From Bradyrhizobium sp. BR 10289 (GTDB taxonomy: Bacteria; Pseudomonadota; Alphaproteobacteria; Rhizobiales; Xanthobacteraceae), in contig NZ_JACOFR010000010.1 of NCBI RefSeq assembly GCF_019455385.1, positions 124,001 to 188,000 of the forward strand: a stretch of DNA of 64,000 bases, read 5' to 3'. Of the stretch, positions 1 through 8,027 are shown piece by piece. The notes beneath the pieces were generated by a model. That model saw only the letters and a program-made list of their open reading frames with translations. It had not been told where the DNA came from and did not search any database. Both the position numbers and the translations under genes were made by a program. Position 1 is the first letter of the stretch. Every line of letters begins with the position of its first letter.

Positions 1-10
1 GAGGCAGCGT

Positions 11-42
11 GTAGGATGGGTTGAGCCTTTGAGAAACCCATC
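11..42 (+). repeat. REP-like palindrome, copy 1
   Basis: A 32-base element with imperfect dyad symmetry: GATGGGTT near its start and AACCCATC at its end. It recurs in opposite orientation at 197-228, so the two form an inverted pair about 150 bases apart. Apart from this pair I see no gene or other site in bases 1-318. Short dispersed palindromes of this kind are typical of intergenic DNA in Bradyrhizobium (general knowledge). Whether this one is dispersed in the genome cannot be seen from the window. Confidence 0.6.
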
Positions 43-196
43 TCTTTTCGGTCTTCGCTCGCCGTAGTCGTGGTCCCCATCAGACTTGAACGTTGGCCCA
101 ATTCAGGAGGGGTGTGGCCAAGTCTCCCCATGTAACGATGACACTAGGACGGCGTCTGGTGGGTGGACTTGACCGAAGTTACTACCAGACAAGTGT

Positions 197-228
197 GATG
201 GGTTTCGCTAGAGCTCAACCCATCCTAC
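197..228 (-). repeat. REP-like palindrome, copy 2 (inverted)
   Basis: Reverse-complement copy of the element at 11-42. The outer arms GTAGGATGGGTTGAG and AAACCCATC match exactly and only the central bases differ. It lies about 90 bases past the 3' end of the DUF2971-like gene that reads leftward, so it could also act as a weak hairpin terminator or mRNA stabiliser. Confidence 0.6.
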
Positions 229-318
229 GCGCTTAAGTCTCGCCATCCACACATCAGAAGCGGCTGGCTCTCATTGAGTGCACTATCCCGTAATCACGCT
301 GGATTGTCCGCCTGACCT

Positions 319-1203
319 CTAGGCCGCGCCGTCTCCGCTTTCGCTGTCCACTGCCTTGATACCCAGCTTGGCGAGTTCATCTCGGAGGAAACTGAGATCA
401 GAGCCGGGACCGGGAAAAATCTCTGTGATCGTGCCTTCCGCCATGGCTCTCCGAAAATCAAAGCCAAGCTCAAGGCCAGGAGGAAACTCCAGCTTCGTGC
501 CGTCAGCCAAGACATAATGTCCTATGCCGAGCACCGAAAGTGAAATGCGCATTTCGCGCTCATCGGTATAGCTTTTGTCCTTGATGTATGTGTACCGGAT
601 CGGGTTGGGCAGCCGCTCCATATTTTCTCGCGCCTCAGCCCATGGCAGGTATTTTACGACTCCGTAGTTTACGGAGAATATCTGCTTGCAAAGGCTTCCC
701 AGGAGTTCGAGCCCGCTACCGGCTCTGATGGTATCGTTGACGACGGCGCGTAGCTTGGCGAAGTCGAAGGCGATGCCGACCTTTCCGTGCGCGCTCCCAT
801 TCCCATACTCGCGCCATATGTGGTCGGAGTTCTGCAGCGAAAAGCAGCACGCATAAGTCCGGTTTCGGGAACGGTCATAATAATCCGCCCCCGAGAAGTC
901 AGGTGCTCTTTCAAACCGTGCGGCCGTGTTGGTCGCACGATCTTGCTGCAATTGCTCGCCGTCGTGAGCATCGGCGTTCGGGAAGTCCTTATAGCTATCA
1001 ACCCGGTTGAAATAGAGGTACCCGCCAGTGACCGACCGGAGTAGGTTCTCGACCGTCATGATCTTGTAGAGAATTTGCCCGTCGGGGGGCGCGGTCAGCA
1101 ATCCGGCGTGCGGTTCGACAACCCCCAGCGCAGGATCAAACGGAGCATTGTCAGTGTTTCCGGTCATGGCCACAGCTTGAGAAATCGGCCTGCGATTGTC
1201 CAT
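319..1203 (-). CDS. DUF2971-like hypothetical protein
   Basis: A 294-residue protein with features I associate with DUF2971: an early LYKIM...ENLL segment, LYFNRVDSYKDFPNADAHDG with an Asp/Asn-rich turn, a central ACCFSLQNSDHIWREYG block followed by GKVGIAFDFAKL, and a late YTDEREMRI motif. The family has no established biochemical role, and members are often found in variable or defence-rich regions. There is no signal peptide or membrane segment, so it is probably cytoplasmic. G+C judged by eye is clearly lower (about 50-55% in several lines) than in the following genes, suggesting acquisition. The start is uncertain: ATG at 1203 lacks a clear ribosome site, and Met13 is an alternative. It stands alone, with no operon partner in view. 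Confidence 0.6.
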   Translation of the reverse strand: MDNRRPISQAVAMTGNTDNAPFDPALGVVEPHAGLLTAPPDGQILYKIMTVENLLRSVTGGYLYFNRVDSYKDFPNADAHDGEQLQQDRATNTAARFERAPDFSGADYYDRSRNRTYACCFSLQNSDHIWREYGNGSAHGKVGIAFDFAKLRAVVNDTIRAGSGLELLGSLCKQIFSVNYGVVKYLPWAEARENMERLPNPIRYTYIKDKSYTDEREMRISLSVLGIGHYVLADGTKLEFPPGLELGFDFRRAMAEGTITEIFPGPGSDLSFLRDELAKLGIKAVDSESGDGAA

Positions 1204-1330
1204 AGTCAGCGATTACGGTGCGCTTAAATGACAGGTTTTCGACTCCCTACATTTGGTATTCTGTCACCTAATCTCTAGAACTTGTTCGTCCGTAACTGAT
1301 CCGTGAGAGCAAGACGGCAGGCCTCGGTTC

Positions 1331-2980
1331 TCATTTCACACTCGCGAAACCATCCGCCGCATACACCACCTTGCCACCCACCACCGTCAGCAGCGACGCC
1401 GTCGCGCCAATCTCCTCAACCGGCACCGACATGAAATCCCGATCAAGCACCGCAAAGTCCGCCAGCTTGCCTATCTCCAGCGTGCCCCGCCGCGTCTCGT
1501 CGAAGCAGAACCAGGCGCTTCCGACGGTGTAGAGGCGAAGAGCGTCTTCGCGGCTGGGTGTCTCGTCCGCCCCGCGCGTCGGCAGGCCGCCGACGGTCTT
1601 GCCGTCGAGCATCCATTGCAGCGCCACGAACGGATTGTAGGACGCGACCCGATGCGCATCGGTGCCGGCGCCGACATGGACGCCCGTGCGTAGCGCCGTG
1701 ACGATGGGGGGCATGCTGCGCGCGGCTTCGCCGGCCTGTGCCACGATCCGGTCGCCGCCGAGATACATCGCGTCCTGCATGGTCCAGCCGATGCCGAGGG
1801 CCTTCATCCGGAGCAGGGTTTCGGGCGTGGCATTGTCGAGATGGGCGATGGACCAGCGCAGCGGCGCGATCGGGGTCTCCTTGTTGACCTCGTCATAGAG
1901 GTCGAGAAGCTCATGGACGGATTTGTCCTCCTGCCAATGAATGGTGACCGTCAGCCCTTGCCTGGCCGCCCAGCGAACGATCTCGAGGAATTTGTCCTTG
2001 GCGGCAGCATCAGGTGCGTTGTTGTTGTACATGGCGCCGGTAATGCGCTCGCCGATGCCGTTGAAGCGCAGCATGTCGTCGCCAAACCCCATCGGCAGGA
2101 ATGGCGTGAGGCTCTTGTACTCCTCGAACTCAGCGCCGACATTCTGCGCGAACAGGCTGTAGGCAACGCGCACCGTCAGCGATTTCTCGCGCCAGAGCTT
2201 TTGCAGGGCGGCGTAATGGCCGGGATAGATGCTAAAGCCGCCGGGATCGACGATCCCGGTGATGCCGAGACGATTGAGCTCGGTGAAGAACTGCCGGGTG
2301 CCCGCGACATTGTCCTCGAAAGTCGGCCGCGGCAGACGGTCGAACAGCGCGGAAATGCTGACAATGGAGCCGTTGAACCAGCCCGTGGTTTCACCCGATG
2401 CTGTGCGCTCGGCGGTGATGCCGGCCGGTAGTTGATCCGCTGATAATCCGAGCGCCTGCTGCGCTTTCGGCGTCATCAACAAGGCCGAATAGAACAGCTG
2501 GATGTAGGCCGGATTATCAGAGACGGCCGACATGACCTCGGCGAGCGTCGGCCGCCGTTTCTCCGCAAACTGCAACTCGCTCCAGCCGCCGGCCACGATG
2601 ATCCAGGCCCCGGGGCGCGCTTGTGCCGCCTGGCGCAGGCGGTCCATCGCCTCGGCAATGGTCTTTGCGCCGATCCAGTTGACCTCGGTTGCGTAGGTGA
2701 GGCCGGCGCGCACGGCGTGAATATGGGAATCGATCAATCCCGGAATGATCGTGCGCCCGCCCGCGTCGACGCGGCGTGTCGCCGGCCCGATCAAGCCCTC
2801 GACGGCATCGTTGCCGCCGACCGCAACGATCCTGCCGTCGCGGACCGCGATGGCCTGCGCGATCGTGGATGTCGGATCGAGCGTCACGATCTTTGCGTTG
2901 GTGACAACGAGGTCGGCCTGTTGTGCGTGGGCCGCGGCGGACCAGCACGAGATCAGCAAAATCGCGAGGAGCTTGCGCAT
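1331..2980 (-). CDS. secreted amidohydrolase (YtcJ-like, amidohydrolase 3 family)
   Basis: A 549-residue metal-dependent hydrolase. Residues 1-19 form a signal peptide ending AHA before Gln-Gln, so export to the periplasm is likely. The N-terminal beta-sandwich leads to the metal motif DSHIH (residues 84-88). Further ligand-type motifs are TIHWQED, IAHLDN and the GTDAHR aspartate near the C-terminus, as in the YtcJ/amidohydrolase_3 group that cleaves amide or imide bonds of unknown substrates. Length fits that family (about 530-580). It reads away from the DUF2971-like gene's upstream side, with the tRNA repeat region upstream of it. The substrate cannot be named; adjacent orphan binding proteins do not settle it. 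Confidence 0.85.
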   Translation of the reverse strand: MRKLLAILLISCWSAAAHAQQADLVVTNAKIVTLDPTSTIAQAIAVRDGRIVAVGGNDAVEGLIGPATRRVDAGGRTIIPGLIDSHIHAVRAGLTYATEVNWIGAKTIAEAMDRLRQAAQARPGAWIIVAGGWSELQFAEKRRPTLAEVMSAVSDNPAYIQLFYSALLMTPKAQQALGLSADQLPAGITAERTASGETTGWFNGSIVSISALFDRLPRPTFEDNVAGTRQFFTELNRLGITGIVDPGGFSIYPGHYAALQKLWREKSLTVRVAYSLFAQNVGAEFEEYKSLTPFLPMGFGDDMLRFNGIGERITGAMYNNNAPDAAAKDKFLEIVRWAARQGLTVTIHWQEDKSVHELLDLYDEVNKETPIAPLRWSIAHLDNATPETLLRMKALGIGWTMQDAMYLGGDRIVAQAGEAARSMPPIVTALRTGVHVGAGTDAHRVASYNPFVALQWMLDGKTVGGLPTRGADETPSREDALRLYTVGSAWFCFDETRRGTLEIGKLADFAVLDRDFMSVPVEEIGATASLLTVVGGKVVYAADGFASVK

Positions 2981-3028
2981 GTTTAAGTCCGCAATGAGAG
3001 CCGGGAGTGAGAATGGATCTTACAGCCC

Positions 3029-3116
3029 GCCTTCGCCCGTTGGGCTTCGGCGCGGCAGCCTTCGTCCGCTTCGCTATTCGTATGTGGCACGGGTTTGCCG
3101 AGCCGAAGCTCGCGAG
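3029..3116. repeat. direct repeat near tRNA, copy A
   Basis: An 88-base sequence beginning GCCTTCGCC and ending CCGAAGCTCGCGAG. It recurs 153 bases downstream (3182-3270) with only a few mismatches. It contains inverted CTTCG/CGAAG stretches. Copy A lacks the fully matched 16-base stem seen in copy B. It separates the amidohydrolase gene from the tRNA. Confidence 0.75.
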
Positions 3117-3181
3117 CGGTCCGTCTTCGCTTCCGCTGCGCTCCAGCTCCGCCGGACACCACGCGTAGCCTTGATCCGTCC

Positions 3182-3280
3182 GCCTTCGCCCTGCGGGCTT
3201 CGGCGCGACAGCCTTCGCTCGCTTCGCTTTCGATGTGTGGCACGGGCTTGCCGAGCCGAAGCTCGCGAAGCGAGCGAAGG
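3182..3280. repeat. direct repeat near tRNA, copy B with 16-bp stem
   Basis: Second copy of the repeat at 3029-3116. It carries a perfect 16-base inverted repeat: arm 3212-3227 pairs with arm 3265-3280 across a 37-base loop. The inner arm ends one base from the CCA end of the leftward tRNA gene (3282), so the hairpin is the first thing transcribed after the tRNA. It may serve as terminator or 3'-processing signal. Repeats of this kind beside tRNA genes can also mark old recombination points. Confidence 0.75.
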
Positions 3281-3281
3281 C

Positions 3282-3357
3282 TGGTGGGCCCGGCAGGACT
3301 CGAACCTGCAACCAGACCGTTATGAGCGGCCGGCTCTAACCATTGAGCTACAGGCCC
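3282..3357 (-). tRNA. tRNA-Ile2 (anticodon CAT, lysidine-type)
   Basis: Read on the minus strand this folds as a complete 76-base tRNA with encoded CCA. The acceptor stem GGGCCTG pairs with CGGGCCC. The D arm is AGCTCAATGGTTAGAGC. The anticodon stem is GGCCG/CGGTC with loop CTCATAA, giving anticodon CAT at 3322-3324. The T arm is GCAGG-TTCGAGT-CCTGC. Of the CAT-anticodon tRNAs this resembles the minor isoleucine tRNA, in which TilS converts the wobble C to lysidine to read ATA, rather than initiator or elongator Met. That assignment rests on overall similarity (GGTTAGAGC D arm, CTCATAA loop), not on a search. Confidence 0.93.
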
Positions 3358-3502
3358 CGCCGCAAGACGGCTCGCGGGAACGCGTCGCCGGCAACGGTGC
3401 GCGGTTCGTTTACAGGGATGGAGGCGGGGGTGCAATGCCGCGAGCGGACGACGCACGGGATGCGCGCCCGCGCCAGAGGCTTGCCGATTTCGGAATAATA
3501 GC

Positions 3503-3532
3503 ATTATGCCCCTGTTTTGCCCGACGTGTCAA
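3503..3532 (-). promoter_or_regulatory. putative sigma-70 promoter for tRNA-Ile2
   Basis: On the minus strand a perfect TTGACA (3527-3532) is followed after 18 bases by CATAAT (3503-3508), a five-of-six match to the -10 box. Transcription would start near 3495 and run into the tRNA at 3357, leaving a 5' leader of about 140 bases. No other leftward gene lies between. The DNA from 3358 to 3660 otherwise holds no convincing gene. Confidence 0.55.
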
Positions 3533-3625
3533 CCGGTTTTGCCGGTCATCGCGCGGTCTCCCTCATAACCCCTTGTAATTCCTCGCCTCTCTACTGTGCA
3601 TGGGGTTGTTTTCGAGATTTTGGCC

Positions 3626-3648
3626 GGAGGGGCTTTTCCGTCCCCTCC
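3626..3648 (-). terminator. hairpin after Bug-type binding protein gene
   Basis: GGAGGGG (3626-3632) pairs with CCCCTCC (3642-3648) around a nine-base loop, 12 bases past the stop codon of the leftward gene that ends at 3661. There is only a short A/T stretch after it, so Rho-independent action is plausible but not strong. Confidence 0.45.
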
Positions 3649-3660
3649 AGCCTCGCGGTC

Positions 3661-4635
3661 CTAGTCCACCGACACCCCTGCGAACTCCACCACCTTGCGC
3701 CACTTCTCGGTTTCATCCGCGACCAGCTTGCCGAACTCGGCTGATGTCATCGGCTTGGGAATGCCGCCGTTCTCGGTCAGCCGCGCGATAACCTTCGGAT
3801 CCTTCAGCGCCTCGCCGACGGCCTTGTTGAGGATCTCGACCACTTCGGGTGGCGTGCCCTTCGGCGCGGAGATGCCGTAGAAGCCGACCGATTCGAAGCC
3901 GGGGACCGTCTCGGCGATGGCGGGCACGTCGGGGACAGTAGGCCAGCGCTGCGGCGACGTGACGCCGAGGGCGCGGACGTTGCCACCCTTCGACTGCTCC
4001 AGCGCCGACGGCAGGTTGTCGAAGATCAGCTGCACCTTGTTGGAGATGATGTCGGGGAACGCGATCGCCGAGCCGCGATAGGGCACGTGGATCATGTCGC
4101 ACTTGGTCATCGCCTTGAACAGCTCGGCCGACATGTGCACCGAGGTGCCGTTGCCGGACGAGGCGAACGAGATCTTGCCGGGGTTGGCCTTGCAATAGTC
4201 GATGAACTCCTGGACCGTCTTGGCCGGGAACGCGTTGGAGACGACCAGCATGTTGGTGAGCTGCATGATGCTGGCGACCGGCACCGTGTCGCGCAAGAAG
4301 TCGAACGGCAGCTTCTTGTAGAGCGAGGTCGAGATCGCGTTGTTGGGCGCGACGAACAGCAGCGTGTAGCCGTCGGGCGGCGAGTTGATCGCGGCGGCAG
4401 CTGCGATGTTGCCGCCGGAGCCGGCCTTGTTCTCGACGATGAATTGCTGGCCGAGGCGATCGGAGAGCGCCTGCGCCATGATCCGCGCCACGATGTCGAC
4501 CGGCCCGCCGGCGGCAAAGCCGATCATCCAGTGCACGGGGCGGTCGGGATAGGCGGCGGACGCGGGAGGGGCGGCACCGAGGAGAGTTGAAAGAAAGACC
4601 AGCCCGAAAACACTGTTACGCAAAATTCGCAACAT
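3661..4635 (-). CDS. Bug-family tripartite tricarboxylate transporter binding protein (orphan)
   Basis: A 324-residue periplasmic solute receptor of the TctC/Bug family. It has a signal peptide ending PPASAA, then YPDRPVHWMIGFAAGGPVD, the family hallmark in which the glycine-rich loop precedes the carboxylate pocket. Further typical blocks are VENKAGSGGNIAA, YTLLF, and YRG near the middle. Bug proteins bind dicarboxylates, amino acids or aromatic acids. Start chosen at 4635 because GGGAGG lies six bases upstream; an upstream in-frame ATG at 4671 would add residues that spoil the signal peptide. No TctA/TctB membrane partner is nearby. It diverges from the TAXI gene at 4742. Confidence 0.9.
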   Translation of the reverse strand: MLRILRNSVFGLVFLSTLLGAAPPASAAYPDRPVHWMIGFAAGGPVDIVARIMAQALSDRLGQQFIVENKAGSGGNIAAAAAINSPPDGYTLLFVAPNNAISTSLYKKLPFDFLRDTVPVASIMQLTNMLVVSNAFPAKTVQEFIDYCKANPGKISFASSGNGTSVHMSAELFKAMTKCDMIHVPYRGSAIAFPDIISNKVQLIFDNLPSALEQSKGGNVRALGVTSPQRWPTVPDVPAIAETVPGFESVGFYGISAPKGTPPEVVEILNKAVGEALKDPKVIARLTENGGIPKPMTSAEFGKLVADETEKWRKVVEFAGVSVD

Positions 4636-4741
4636 GACGCCTCCCATTGTTCTATTGTCGTTGGGGCGCATGCTTTCACAAAAACAGGCCGCTGCCTACA
4701 TCGTCGCAAGTCGGTGTTGACGCAGGCCGCCGGGACCCATC

Positions 4742-5707
4742 ATGAGATTCGCTTTTCCCATTCTTCTCGGCGCGGCGCTGCTGGCCAGCCCCGCCGCTGC
4801 TCAAAGCGGAGGCAAGGCCATTCCGACCACGACACTCAGCTTGGGCACCGCGACGCCTGGCGGAGGCTTCCCGCTCTATGGCAACGCCTTCGCCGAGGTG
4901 ATGAACGCGGCCGATCCGCACATCACCATCGCTCCCCGCAACACCAAGGGCAGCAACGAGAACATTCCGCTGCTGGAGAAGGGCGAGCTCGATCTTGCGC
5001 TGGTCGCGGGCGAGCCGGCCTATGAAGCCTTCGCCGGCATCGGCCGCCCGCCGACGCGGCTGAAGATATTGACGGCGATCTATTCCAACCCCGGCATGTT
5101 CGTGGTGCGCGCCGACAGTCCCTACAAGACCATCCGCGATCTGGTCGGACAGCCCGTTGCGTTCGGCGCCAAGGGCTCGGGCCTGCCGATCCTGGCGCGC
5201 TATGTGCTGGATGGCTTGGGGCTGAAGCAGGACGAAGACTTCAAGGCGATCTATCTCGACCGGGCCGGCGACGGCCCGGCGATGGTCGAAGACGGCCGCG
5301 CCGCTGCGCTCTGGGGCGCCGGCATCGGCTGGCCCGGCTTTGCCGCGGTGGCCTCCAGCGCATCAGGCGCGCGCTTCATCGCGCCAGGGCCAGAGGAGAT
5401 CACGCGCATTCGCGCCAAGCATGCGTTCCTCAAGCCGCTGCTGGTGCCGGCCGGTTCCTACCCAAAGCAGTCCGAGCCGATCGCTTCGCTCGGCTCGTGG
5501 AGTTTTGTGCTGACGCGCGAAGACCTGCCCGACGATGTCGCCTATCGCCTGGCCAAGACGCTGCATGGTGTCGAGGCAACGTTCTGTAAGCAGCTCGCGC
5601 AGGCCTGCGAGACCACGGCGGCAAACACCGTTGCAGCCGCGCCGAAGCCGGAGCTGATCCATCCGGGCGTGATGAAGTATTTTCGCGAGATCGGGGTGAT
5701 GAAGTGA
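4742..5707 (+). CDS. TRAP transporter TAXI-family solute-binding protein (orphan)
   Basis: A 321-residue periplasmic receptor. The signal peptide ends about residue 20 (SPAAAQS). The mature N-terminus has LSLGTATPGGGFPLYGNAFAEVM, the TAXI hallmark, followed by TKGSNENIPLLEKGELDLALV, the conserved segment that closes on the ligand. TAXI proteins work with fused DctQM membrane subunits to import glutamate-like or other carboxylates; none is encoded in this window. It is divergent from the Bug gene, about 106 bases away, so the two may share control. Its stop codon lies inside a small hairpin that begins the composite terminator at 5706-5815. Confidence 0.88.
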   Translation: MRFAFPILLGAALLASPAAAQSGGKAIPTTTLSLGTATPGGGFPLYGNAFAEVMNAADPHITIAPRNTKGSNENIPLLEKGELDLALVAGEPAYEAFAGIGRPPTRLKILTAIYSNPGMFVVRADSPYKTIRDLVGQPVAFGAKGSGLPILARYVLDGLGLKQDEDFKAIYLDRAGDGPAMVEDGRAAALWGAGIGWPGFAAVASSASGARFIAPGPEEITRIRAKHAFLKPLLVPAGSYPKQSEPIASLGSWSFVLTREDLPDDVAYRLAKTLHGVEATFCKQLAQACETTAANTVAAAPKPELIHPGVMKYFREIGVMK

Positions 5708-5815
5708 CCGCGTAGCGGTCATTCCGGGGCGGTCCGCGGGACCGAACCCGGAATCTCGAGATCCCGGGTTCACGCTTCGCGTGCCCCGGGATGACGATCG
5801 CTTTAAGCGATCGTC
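5706..5815. terminator. bidirectional composite hairpin between convergent genes
   Basis: Three nested palindromic parts fill the gap between convergent stop codons. GACCGC/GCGGTC (5706-5720) overlaps the TAXI stop. A REP-type core runs from GTCATTCCGGGGC to GCCCCGGGATGAC (5718-5795) with an inner CCCGG-rich stem. GACGATCGCTT and AAGCGATCGTC (5793-5815) form an 11-bp stem that overlaps the stop of the leftward ABC binding-protein gene. It is likely a two-way terminator and a dispersed extragenic repeat. Confidence 0.65.
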
Positions 5816-7028
5816 ACTTCTTCACCATCGCGCATGCCGGGTCCGGCGGGCCAAAGGCTTTCTCGCCGGAGATGGTCGTGAGGATCTTGTAATAGTCCCA
5901 CGGATATTTGCTTTCCTCCGGCGTCTTCACCTGCACCAGCCAGAGGTCGTGCACCATCAGATTGTCCTCGCGGATCTTGCCGTTGCGGGCGAAGAAATCC
6001 TCGACCGGTTTTTCCCGCATCTTCGCCGCGACCTTGAGCGGATCGTCGGTGCCGGCTTCCTTGATGGCGTTGAGGTAATGGATGACAGACGAGTAAACGC
6101 CGGCCTGCCACATTGACGGCATCTTGTTCATCTTTGCGAAGTAGCGCTTCGACCATTCCCGCGTCTTGTCGTCCATGTCCCAGTAGAACGACGTCGTCAG
6201 CAACAGGCCTTGGGCGGCCTGCAGACCGAGGCCGTGGATGTCGGTGATCAGCGCCAGCAGCGCCGCCATCTGCTGGCCGCCCTTGAACACGCCGAACTCC
6301 GAGCCGGTCTTGATCTCGTTCATGTTGTTCGGGGGACCTGCGGCGATGCCGATGATCTTGGCCTTGGAGGCCTGCGCCTGCAGCACGAAGGAGGAGAGGT
6401 CGGGCGTCGCCAAGGGCGGCTTCACCGAGCCCAGCACCTTGCCGCCGTTGGCGGTGACGACGCTGGAGGCATCGCGTTCGAGGGAGTGACCGAAGGCATA
6501 ATCGTCGGTGATGAAGAACCAGCTGTCGCCGCCGCGCTTGACCACGGCATCTGCGGTGCCGACCGCGAGCGCGCGGGTGTCGAACACCCACTGCATCGCG
6601 TAAGGCGAGCAGAATTTTCCGTGGAAGTCCGCTGTCCCCGTGGAGTGGGTGATGAACAGCCGTTTCTTTTCATTTGCGATATTTTGCACCGCGAGCCCGA
6701 CCGCAGAGACCGGCACGTCGACGATCAGGTCGACCTGGTCCACATCGTACCAGCGCCGCGCGATAGCGCCGCCGACATCGGCTTTCAATTGATGGTCGCC
6801 GATCACGATGCTGATCGGCTTGCCGAGCACGGTGCCGCCGAAATCGTCGATCGCCATCTGCGCCGCCGTCACCGAGCCCTGGCCGGTCGGCGCCGAGGCC
6901 GGGCCGTTCATGTCGGTGAGCACGCCGATCTTGATGACGTCATCGGACACCTGCGCCGCAACTGTGCCCGGCAGCAGCGTCGCCATCAAGGCGGCCGCGA
7001 CCGGCAGTCCAAATCTCGCTGGATTCAA
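5814..7028 (-). CDS. ABC transporter substrate-binding protein, LivK/HAAT type (orphan)
   Basis: A 404-residue type-I periplasmic binding protein. Signal peptide 1-25 ends TVAAQ. The mature start VIKIGVLTDMNGPAS is the usual first strand and ligand loop of branched-chain amino-acid-like receptors; later come IVDVPVSAVGLAVQNIA, THSTGTADFHG and WFFITDDYAFGHSLE. Such receptors in rhizobia and Rhodopseudomonas often bind aromatic acids, amides or urea-like compounds. No livHMGF genes are present nearby. The C-terminus is Cys-containing (DPACAMVKK), typical of this subgroup. It lies downstream of the HTH regulator gene on the same strand with a gap of about 105 bases. Confidence 0.88.
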   Translation of the reverse strand: MNPARFGLPVAAALMATLLPGTVAAQVSDDVIKIGVLTDMNGPASAPTGQGSVTAAQMAIDDFGGTVLGKPISIVIGDHQLKADVGGAIARRWYDVDQVDLIVDVPVSAVGLAVQNIANEKKRLFITHSTGTADFHGKFCSPYAMQWVFDTRALAVGTADAVVKRGGDSWFFITDDYAFGHSLERDASSVVTANGGKVLGSVKPPLATPDLSSFVLQAQASKAKIIGIAAGPPNNMNEIKTGSEFGVFKGGQQMAALLALITDIHGLGLQAAQGLLLTTSFYWDMDDKTREWSKRYFAKMNKMPSMWQAGVYSSVIHYLNAIKEAGTDDPLKVAAKMREKPVEDFFARNGKIREDNLMVHDLWLVQVKTPEESKYPWDYYKILTTISGEKAFGPPDPACAMVKK

Positions 7029-7133
7029 CGCTCGTCCTCCCCTGATCCGGCGCGTTGGCCGAAAGTTGCTTGTGCCGGGTATGGCCCGGCTGAATTGGTT
7101 TCTTTTGCAACTATTTGGGGGTGGGCGTCAATC

Positions 7134-8027
7134 TCAGGCCGCGAAGCGGATCTGTCCGGCGGGCGAGGGATCGTAGCCGGTCAGCTCTTCCGCGCGCTGG
7201 CGCAGCCGCCGCTCGCTCAGGAACCGGATCAGGGCCTGCATCGGTGGGCGGAAATAGCTGCGCTGCCGCATCGCAAGGTCGAAATTCTCCCAGACCAGCG
7301 GCACGAAATCGAGCCCGGCCGAGCGCGCCGCCGCGCGCGTCGCGATGCCGCAATCGGCTTGTCCCGCGCGGACCAGCTCGGCGAGGTCAGGCCCGGTGAG
7401 GGCCGGCGTCTCGACCCGCCGCAAATCGCGCGTCGTGGCGCCGGCGCGCGTCAAGAGCACGTCGAGCAGCATCTGCGCACCCGTGCCCTGCTGCCGCATC
7501 GCCATCCTGGCGCCGAGCGCGAGCACGTCGGACAGGCCGCGCAGCCGTTTCGGATTGCCCGGCGGCAGCACGAGACCCTGCTCGCGGCGCACGAACGCGA
7601 CCAGCACGGCGTCATGCAGGTCCGGGGCGTCGCGCAGCGCCGTGGCACTGGCATCGGCGGCGAGATTGCCCTCGGCGTCGAGGCTGTGGAAGTGTACGGC
7701 GACCGCCATCACCTCGTTGCGTTGCAGCCGCGCGAGCCCGCGCGCGCTGCCTTCGCTCATCGATCCGAGGCCGGAGCCTGACTCGCGGAGGCTCCAGTCC
7801 AGGAGCTCGTCCTGACTGCCGCCAACGACCGGCGGCGGCTCCGCGATCAGCATGCCGGCCGGACGGGCCATGCCCGATAGCACCCAGAGATCGAGCTCAT
7901 GCCGCGGGAAGAGCCATTTGCCTGTCACCTTGGTGCAGGGGATCGCACCGTTGGTGACGAGTTCGTAGAGTTTGCGTTCGCCGAGCCGAAGATAGTCCGC
8001 GGCTTCGCTAGTCGTCAGGAATTCCAT
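7134..8027 (-). CDS. excisionase-type HTH regulator fused to PBP-like domain
   Basis: A 297-residue cytoplasmic regulator. Residues 1-50 are an excisionase/MerR-like helix-turn-helix (MEFLTTSEAADYLRLGERKLYELV, then KWLFPRHELDLWV). From about residue 90 the chain matches the PBP-like ligand domain (PF12727 type), with MRQQGTGAQMLLDVLL and AELVRAGQADCGIA. The same domain style forms the C-terminal third of the MoeA fusion at 10360, where NRNQGAGTRILMDRLL corresponds. It is divergent from tupA across a 330-base gap, the common arrangement of a ligand-sensing regulator and its binding-protein target. Oxyanion (molybdate/tungstate) or cofactor sensing is inferred from context. Confidence 0.8.
   Translation of the reverse strand: MEFLTTSEAADYLRLGERKLYELVTNGAIPCTKVTGKWLFPRHELDLWVLSGMARPAGMLIAEPPPVVGGSQDELLDWSLRESGSGLGSMSEGSARGLARLQRNEVMAVAVHFHSLDAEGNLAADASATALRDAPDLHDAVLVAFVRREQGLVLPPGNPKRLRGLSDVLALGARMAMRQQGTGAQMLLDVLLTRAGATTRDLRRVETPALTGPDLAELVRAGQADCGIATRAAARSAGLDFVPLVWENFDLAMRQRSYFRPPMQALIRFLSERRLRQRAEELTGYDPSPAGQIRFAA

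Noticed and set aside
2983..3504. Open frames on both strands across the tRNA and its repeats
   Set aside because: They read through the tRNA gene and repeats and have low-complexity Arg/Ala composition.
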